Part shown: in pieces, positions 27,301 through 36,300 of the stretch
How the letters are laid out: each line of letters opens with the position of its first letter
Numbering within the stretch: position 1 is the stretch's first letter
NCBI RefSeq assembly: GCF_014633365.1
Contig: NC_068342.1
Coordinates: 4,140,622-4,204,621 of the forward strand
From: Diospyros lotus
Lineage: Eukaryota > Streptophyta > Magnoliopsida > Ericales > Ebenaceae
DNA: 64,000 bases
Reading direction: 5' to 3'
Notes under the pieces: generated by a model
What the model was told of the DNA's origin: nothing
What the model saw: the letters and a program-made list of their open reading frames with translations, nothing else
The model's database searches: none
Made by a program: the position numbers and the translations under genes

Positions 27301-30300
27301 GCCAGACAGAATTACAAACAAACAATAGTAGCTCAATTACAATAGCGCCCCCAGGGTCATGACACCATGTGGCACTTGCCTGGCCAATTGGCTGGCCAAG
27401 TGCACCTGCGATAGCAATATTGCTGCCGCAAGAGCAGGCTGCCGGGCAAGAAAGGGACCTAAGGGATTAGGTGCCGCCAAACCCTTCCCCCATACCACCC
27501 TTACCTCTAAAAATAGCCTTAATTTAAATAAAAGGTGGTCAATTTCATCAAAATAGGAGGTCTCAAATAAAGCTAAATTCTTCAATTTAAATGACCTTCT
27601 AACGAGGCAAAATGGCAATATTGGGGTCTATATACACATATAAAGGAACAAATGGGTGGCCTTCCACCCTTAGTAAGAAGAAGCGAAATTAGTGGGAGAT
27701 TGAAGAGAAAAGAGAGAGGTGCAAATAAAGCTAGGGGAATCAGAAACATTTCCTTCAAACAAGACAAGGTGAGGGTTCTTGTCAATCTCCAACTCACATT
27801 GCATGATAAATTTTATTGTTGCTTATATGTGCATCAAAGCATGGAATGCATGGAATTATGATTCTTGAAATCTTGCATATGAAAGAAATTGATCTTTGCA
27901 TGCATATTGTTATGACCATTGGATTGACATGGTGCTATGGGTAGTGGTACATCATTTGTTATGGGTGAATTGTTGGGTTGCACCCGGAACCAATCTTGCA
28001 AGTTGGTCATCTTGGTAAAGGTCATAAAGGCTACCCTCCATGGGTCACTATAGAATTTTGGACAGAAAACATATGTTTCTATTTTTCGGATCGAACAAAC
28101 ATAAATGTTACAAACTGGAAACCGCCCCTATGGAGTCAGTTATGCATGAGAAACTGTCACTTACAAACAAAAACCTATACACTCAAGTTACAAAAAATTG
28201 AATAATTAAATGTCAATTTTCTATACTCTCCCTCAAGCTAAACTGTAAATGTTAAGTGAGTCCAACTTGAATCTCATAACTTCAAACTTAGTCTTTGGTA
28301 GAGCCTTGGTCAGAATGTCTACAATCTGTAGAGCAGTAGATATGTAGGAAATATTGACAATTCCACATTCAATTTTTTCCTTTATGAATTGTCTATCTAT
28401 CTCCACACATTTTGTCCGATCATGATAAACTGGGTTTTTAACTATGCTTATAGCAGCTTGACTGTCACACAACATGTTAATGGGATCATCTATGCAATTT
28501 GGAGTTCAAGGAGTAACTGTTTTGACCACATTCCTTTTCATATTCCATGAGCTATAGCACGGAATTCAGCTTTAGCACTACTCCGAGCCACAACTACTTG
28601 TTTTTTGTTGTGCCAAGTAACCAAGTTCCTCCACACATAAGTATAATATCCAAAGGTTGACCTACAATCAATAGTAAAGCCAGTCCAATCTACATCAATG
28701 AATACCTCAATATTCCTCTTCTTGGTCTTCTTAAACTATAGACATTCCCCAAGAGTTTTCTTTAAGTATCTCAAAATGTGATAAAATTGATCCATGTGTT
28801 CTTCAGTGGGGTTGTTCATAAATTAACTGTTAAATTTTTGCCTCAGATTAGTCCTATGGCTCGAAAGTATATATAAAGTATAGAAGAAATCAAGCCCCTA
28901 AAGATCAGTTTCTAGAAGTAGTTAGCCGTTTGTAACGATAACTACCGGTTAGGTAGGCATTTCTTCTTGTAACTCCTGCCTCTATGTTCTATAAATAGAG
29001 GGTCAAGGTGAGTCTTTCCCTCACAGATCTTCATTGTATCTTGTATTGTGCACTATGTGAGAGAAAAGACTAGACTTAGCCTTTGTAATCTCAGCGAGGA
29101 TAGCTCTATCAAAGAGCTATGAGTGCAATGTAGTGTATCGATTGTATTTTCAAGATAGTGGAAGCCATAAGCCCTCTGATCAGTCTAGATGTAGGATACA
29201 CCGGTTCAAAGATTATTCGAACCAGGATAAATCCGTTGTCCCTTGTGTGTGTTGTGTTGTTTATGTTCTATTCTTATTTTGTCATTATTGTGAGAGTTTT
29301 GTGTCTTCCTTAAGGGATTGAGTGTGAGTGTGAGTGTGACGTGAAGCGGTTCAACATTAACTAGCTACACTTACTACAAAGCCAATATCAAGTCTTGTGT
29401 GTGAGAAGTAGATAAGTCTTCCAACCAGTCACTAATATCTTCCTTTGTCAACAAGAGCACTCTTCCTTTTTTCTCTATCTCTAGTGACAATTCCATTGGA
29501 GTATCTACAGGTTTACATCCAAGCATTTCAATTTCTTTAAGTAAATCAAGAACATACTTGTGCTGAGAAACCACAACATATGTTTTAGATCTTGCAATTT
29601 CCATGCCGAGAAAATATTTCAAATTCCCCAAGTCTTTGTCTTCAAATTCATGTGCAAAAAACCTCTTGAGTTTTCCAATCTCCTCTTCGAAATCTCCTGT
29701 TAGGATTATGTCATCCACACACACAATAATAATGGATATCCTTCCACTATGAGAATTTTTTATAAGCAAAGTATGATTAGACTGGCATTGTGAATAACCC
29801 AACTTGTTCACTGCCTTAGGAAACCTGTCAAACCAAGCTCTAGGAGATTGTTTAAGACCATAAAGAGATTTCTTCAACATGCAAACTTTGTCTGGGTTTG
29901 TCTGATTCTTAGTTCGCTACCTTAGGGAACCTGTCAAACCAAGCTCTAAGAGACTATTTAAGACCATAAAGAGATTTCTTCAACTTGCAAACTTTGTTTG
30001 GGTTTATCTGATTCTCAAGACCTACAAGAATCTCCATGTACACCTCCCTTTCTAGATCTCCGTTGAGAAAAACATTCTTGATGTCCAATTGATATGTTTC
30101 CAATCATGATTCCCTACAAGAGACAAAAGTACAAGTGTTTAATTTGGCAACAAGAGCAAGAGTCTCCTAATAGTCAATGTCATAAGCCTGTGTAAAACCC
30201 TTAGTAACTAAGCAGGCCTTAAACCTTTCGATACTTCCATCTATTTTGTGCTTAATAGTGAAAATCCATTTACATCTAACTAGATTCTTCCCTAGGGGTA

Positions 30301-33300
30301 GGTTGACCACACCCCAAGTTACATTCTTTTCAAGTGCTCTAATCTCTTCATTTATAGCTTGCTTCCATTCAAGTATTTGTAAAGCTTCATGAATATTGTT
30401 GGGAGTCTAAATATCTAAGAGATTAGTAGAAAGCACAGTATTCTGGAGACAACTTCTGGTAAGATAAGAAGTTATAGATGGGATACTTTGTGCAAGACCT
30501 TACACCTTTTCTTTGGGCAATTGGCAAATCAAGATTATCCAAATTCACCCTTTCAAAGTTAGAAACAGTGTTACCTTACTGTGTCTCTTTTGGAGTTGAA
30601 CTCGGTTCAGCTTCATGGTTGGTCTTGGGTTGCACTTGTTCTTCTACATGTCCTTGATCTTTCTTCTTTCTAGAGTAGATAATGAACTTTTTGTTGTTGA
30701 CAATTGAATTAAAGGTTGTAATTCTGGTTCAATTAAAGGCTGTGACTACTATGATTCTAGTTGATTTTCAATGGCATGAGAAACCAGACCAAGCACAAAC
30801 ACAGTAGGAGAGACAATTGGGGTTGATAATTCAAAATCCCAAAGCCGATATTATGAATTATCACTCTCCCCCTGAATGTCAGATTTGCAATAATATGGCT
30901 GATTTTCCAACAAAGTAACATCCATTAAATGATAGAATTTTCTTTATGAGAGGAGAATAACACTTATATCCCTTCTAATTTGAAGTATAATTGAGAAAGA
31001 TACATTTAATGACTTTAGGATCGAATTTATGGTTTTGACGAGGAATATGAACAAAAGAAGTACATCCAAACACTTTTAAGGGGAATGGATAAAATGAGAT
31101 GAGTGGAAGGATATGGCTTGAGAAAAACTTGACATGGAGTGAGGACTCAAGAAGGCATTCTATTAATTAGATATCTAGCAGTAAGAACAGCATCCCCCTG
31201 AAAAATTTTAGGAACATGAGGGTATATCATAAATGCTCGAGTAGCATCTAACAAATGTCGATTTTTCGTTCAGCAATCCCATTTTGTTGAGGAGTAAAAG
31301 GACAAAAAATTTGGTGAACTATGCCTTCTTGAGTTAGGTATGTCCCAAGAATGGCAACGGCATGGCTGAGGAGGCGTTGAGGCAGCAAGGAGCCCGCGGC
31401 TGCAACTAGAGTTTGAGTGATGGTTCTAATACCATTTTGAATTAGAGAACTTGAGAGAGTCAAACCCTAGTTGGAGGAAATAAATTCCTCAACAAACAAA
31501 TACATTGTACACCTATTTATACTAATATTAAGTAAGTCATAACATAAGCATGACATAAATATAAATCTAACAAGATCAACCTACCTCAATCCTCTAGAAC
31601 TATGAAAGAACATTAAGGAACTCAATTAACCGTAATAGAACCTACAACAAAATCCAAAAATTTCTCCATATCAAAATATTTATAACGCAAATATACATAG
31701 TTTCTAATAAAGGATATTTGTCTTTATTAGTGATGATATTAACAAATGAAGAGAAATTGAAGGGATACTTTTTCATATAAACTTTAAGTGAAAACTATCA
31801 AGAAAGACGTGAATTAGGCTATCAATCTCATTCTAATTGAAAGAATACATCATGATATATACATAACTTCCTGCTACGTTAGGAAGTTTCTAAATAACAC
31901 AATAGGGAAGTTTCCAAATCAATTTTAGAAACTGTATAATTTAGGATACAACAAATATGTAAAAAGATACAGCAATGATACACTCTTATTCTAGGAAAGA
32001 AATATCAATGATTCATGCGCTAATTGCTAATCCCAATCCTGTCTGAGATGCTGACTGATTGCTAATCTAATCTTACAATCAGCTCCTTAATCATTAACAC
32101 TCCCCCTCAAGATTGTGAGTGGATATCATCCATCCCGATCTTGCATATAAACCTGTGGAACACGACTGAAGGTAATCCCTTTGTTAGCACATCCGCCAAA
32201 TGATCACTTGAGGAGACATATGGAGTACAAATTAAGCCACTAGCTAATTTCTCCTTAATAAAATGTCTATCCAGTTCAATATGCTTTGTTCTGTCATATT
32301 GAACTGAATTGTGAGCAATACTTATTGCTGACTTGTTATCATAGTAAAGTCTCATAGGGACTGTCCACTTGACCTTCAGATCATCCAACAATATTTTCAA
32401 CATAGTAACTCACACATCCCTAAGGCTATAGATCTTAACTCAGTTTCTGCACTTGGCCGAGCCATTACACTTTGTTTTTTGCTTCTCCATGTTATAAGAT
32501 TGCCTCCTAGAAAAGTGCAATAGCCTGATGTGGACCTCCTATCCACAACAGATCCTGCATAATCAGTATCCATGTAAGCCTCAAGAGTCATAGTCTCCCT
32601 TTTCTTAAATAAAATACCTTTCTCGGGTGTCCCCTTCAAGTAGTGTAGTATCCTATATAGTGCCTTCAAGTGAGCCTCTCTAGGATTATGCATGAATTGA
32701 CTGACTACTCCCACTGCATAGGCAATGTCTGGCTGAGTGTGGGCTAGGTAAATCAACTATCCAACCAACCTTTGATAGGATCCCTTGTCAACCATACTAT
32801 CCTTCGGAACTTCCCCCAACTTGTGATTTGGTTCAATGGGAGTATCCATTACCCTACACCCAAGCATTCTCGCCTCAATTAGGAGGTCTATGATGTACGT
32901 TTGCTAGGAAATAAAAATTCTCTCCTTTGAATGCGCCACTTCTATGCCCAAAAAATACTTCAAACATCCCAAGTCTTTAATTTCAAAGTCAATGATTAAA
33001 CACTCCCTTAGCTTATGCATGCCTTCCTCATCATTATTGGTGACCACAATGTCATCAACATATACTATAAGAACTATCACTCCCCCTATGGCCGAGTGTT
33101 GGATAAATAAGGTATGGTCCCCTTGGCTTTGCCTATATCCCATACCAAGCATCACCTTTGTGAACCTTCCAAACCAGACCCTTGGGGACTATTTTAGTCC
33201 ATATAGGGCCTTATTCAGTTTGCACACTACCTTTTATTGTGTTAGTGGGCCATAACCTGGTGGTAATTCTATATAAACCTCCTCTTCAAGATTCCCATGC

Positions 33301-36300
33301 AGGAATGCATTCTTTACATCATATTGTTACAACGGTCAGACTAGGTTAGCAGCCAAAGATAGTAAAACCCTAACTATATTCAACTTAGCAATAGGTGCAC
33401 AAGAATCTAAATAATCCACCCCATACACTTGTGTATACCCTTTAACTACCAGCCTTGCTTTATATCGATCTAATGATCTATCATACTTATATTTCACTGT
33501 ATAAACCCACCTGCAACCCATTGGATGTTTCCCTTTAGGCAATGGAACAATTTTCCATGTCTAGTTCTTTTCTAGAGCTATCATCTCAACCTCGGTGACA
33601 TCCTTCCAATTATCATTCCCTATGGCTTTAGAAAAAGTGTTGGGAATAGGGATATTTTGAAGATTAGTGAGGAAGGCTTTATGTGGGGATGAAAATTTAG
33701 AATAGGATAGAAACAAGTGTAAGGGATGTTTAGCGTAGGCTCTCGTACCCTTTCTAATTGCAATAGGCTAATCAAGGTCACATTTGGAGGATTCTATTTC
33801 GGGTATAGGTTTAATAGTTTCAACAGGGTTATCGTTAGATATAAAAGATTCAACAATTGGATTACCTGGTGATGTGTGAGGAAGGTTGACTGAACTATCA
33901 GTGTTGTCAGTTGCAGGATTAGGGTTTGATTCGAGTGTTGTGACTTGCATAAGAGACCAGCCTCTTTTTCCTTGAGTACACCTGTAGTGGCCAAGGAGTA
34001 TTTGGTATAGGCTCCTCTGATGTCATGCCTAGTGAATCCTTTGGAATGGTGGATGGAACAAGAAAAGATGATAGATCATGATTAGGTAGAATAGGAGGTT
34101 GATTTTTTTCAATTGAGGATGAACATTGTCCCGGAGAATGAGGTTTACCAAAATAAGGATCATTCTCTACAAAGGTGACATCGGCTAACACAAAATACCT
34201 TTTGGTAGGAGGATGATAGCACTGGTAGCCTTTTTGAGTGGATGAGTATCCAAGAAATATGCACCTTAAAGCCTAAGGGTCCAATTTACTTCTACTAACA
34301 ATGGGAATATGGGCAAATGACACACACACAAACACCTAGGGTTTCAAACCACTAGACACATGAAAATTAGGAAAGTGTTAAGTTAACAATTGAATTAGAC
34401 TGTGGGATCCAAGGGTTTGTAAGGGCAACCTATTGATAAGAAAGGAGCACTCCCCAATAATGTTTGGGAACATTATGGTGGAATAGAAGCGCTCTGATAA
34501 CAGCAAGGAGGTGTCCATTTTTCCTCTTGACCACTCCATTTTGTTGAGGAGTGTAAAGGCATGAAGATTCATGGATAATGCCCTTCTGGTGGAAGAAAAC
34601 AGATAAGGATTGGTTAAAGAAGTCCTTGGCATTATCTAACATAAATCTTTTTAAGTCCACCCCAAACTGATTACTAATCATATTATAGAATGTAGGAAAA
34701 ACACTGCTCACCTCAGTATTAGTTTACAAAAGATATAGCCATACCACTCTTGTGCAATCATCAACAAAAATGACAAACCATCGTGCCCCATAAATATTAG
34801 GGACTGTTGAAGGGCTCCAAACATCACTGTGATTAGGGTGAAAGGAGAATTAGTTCTTTTATTAGATAGAGAAAAAGACACTCTCTTGTGCTTTGCAAAC
34901 TCACACACAGCACAATGAAAATTCCTAACATCTAGACGCTTAGATAATTGTGGAAACATTATCCTAAGAGTAAGAAAAGAAGAGTGACCAAATCGGTAAT
35001 GGTGCAATCGCATTTGATCTTTGTTGGACTGAGCCAAGCATGACACAAGAGGAGTCTTTCCTTTTTCGTCTTGTTCACCCGGTCCCTCAAGGTAAAACAG
35101 CCCAGCCCTAGCTCTAGTAAGCCCAATCATCCTCTTCGTGCCCTGTTCCAGTATCTCACAGTAAGTTGAATGAAAGACAACGCTACAATTAGTGTTCAAG
35201 ATAAGCTTTTGAATGGAGATTAGGTTAGTGAACAATTTAAGAACATGAAGCACATTTTTTAAGAGTGAGATGTTTATTAAGAAGAACATCTCATTGGCCA
35301 GCAACAGTGGTTAAAGAACCATCTGCTAATATAATTTTTCTTGAGCTAGAAGAAGGGCTATAGGTGATAAAGTGATGAGAGAAAGGGGTCACGTGATCCA
35401 TAGCTTCAGAGTTTAGGATCCAAAAATTAGGATGGATTTTTTCTGAAGCATGTAGAGCAAAAGAAGAGGAAAAAATACCTGTGAGAGCAAGAGAGCAGGC
35501 ACCTTTTTTAGTCCCTTTTTCAAGAGATCCCAAGAAGCTCCTCAATCTTTCAATCTTTGCCCTGTTAACCTCCAGGACTACTCCTTGTTCAAGATCCTTT
35601 TGTTCTGGTTGTTGATGCCTGCTGGCCATGTACACTTGTCCTTGGCTCATTGATTGTCCTCCTTTGGAAGGCTTTCCATGGAGCTTCCAACACTTGTCTA
35701 TGGTGTGCCTAGGCTTCTTGCAATAGGTGCACCACAGAGAATCTCTGCTTACTACCTTCTTTTCCTCTCTTTCCTTACTCTAATTATAACTTTTCAGAGA
35801 TACCAGGGTTGATGTTCCACCAGGGAATTTCCAACTTGACTCCCCTTCTTCCTTCTTTTGCACGAACTAAGGAGATAACTTCATTTAAAGAAGGCAAATC
35901 CTCCTTACCGAGGATTTGTACTCTTACCGCATCAAACTCCATGTTGAGACCAGCTAGGAGGTCATATGTCTCTTCTTTCTCAACAAACTTTTTGTGTAAT
36001 GCAGAATCCTCATTGCACTTCATCTTCAAGCACTAGTAATGGTCCAGTTCTTGCCACAAAGTTTGCAACAAGTTCGCATACTCTGTAACAGATTTGGCGC
36101 CTTGCTTTGTGGCTGCCACCTTCGTCCTTATCTCATAGATTTGGGTTGCATCACGAACTTTGGAGTAGGTGAGCTTGATTGCCTCCCAAATATCTTTGGT
36201 TGTTGTTAGAAACATTATCATGTCACTAATCTCGGGGATCATGGAGTTCCATAGCCAAAACATCACAAGAGAATCCTCTTCATCCCATGCTGCAAATGCG

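Larger units (their letters stand above)
28233..31463 (-). pseudogene. Broken copia pol (integrase end, RT, RNase H)
   Basis: RT reads [17 protein letters not shown] (about 29874-29825), [11 protein letters not shown] (about 29720-29690, catalytic DD kept) and [12 protein letters not shown]. The RNase H tail has a [18 protein letters not shown] block. A 106-bp tandem duplication sits at the start of the conserved RT block, and the solo LTR separates RT from RNase H. It is not a working gene. Confidence 0.82.
28224..31640 (-). mobile_element. Internally deleted copia remnant
   Basis: On minus from the right: LTR-like sequence (about 31640-31438), a PBS-like site (TGGTATTAGAACC, 31434-31422), a short leader, then directly the integrase block [20 protein letters not shown] (about 31310-31250). 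Gag, protease and half of integrase are deleted. RT follows (about 30420-29374) and an RNase H end (28475-28233; [19 protein letters not shown]), then a purine-rich tract (about 28235-28222). A solo LTR of another element interrupts it at 28828-29356. The right LTR border is approximate and no 3' LTR was found. Confidence 0.8.
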
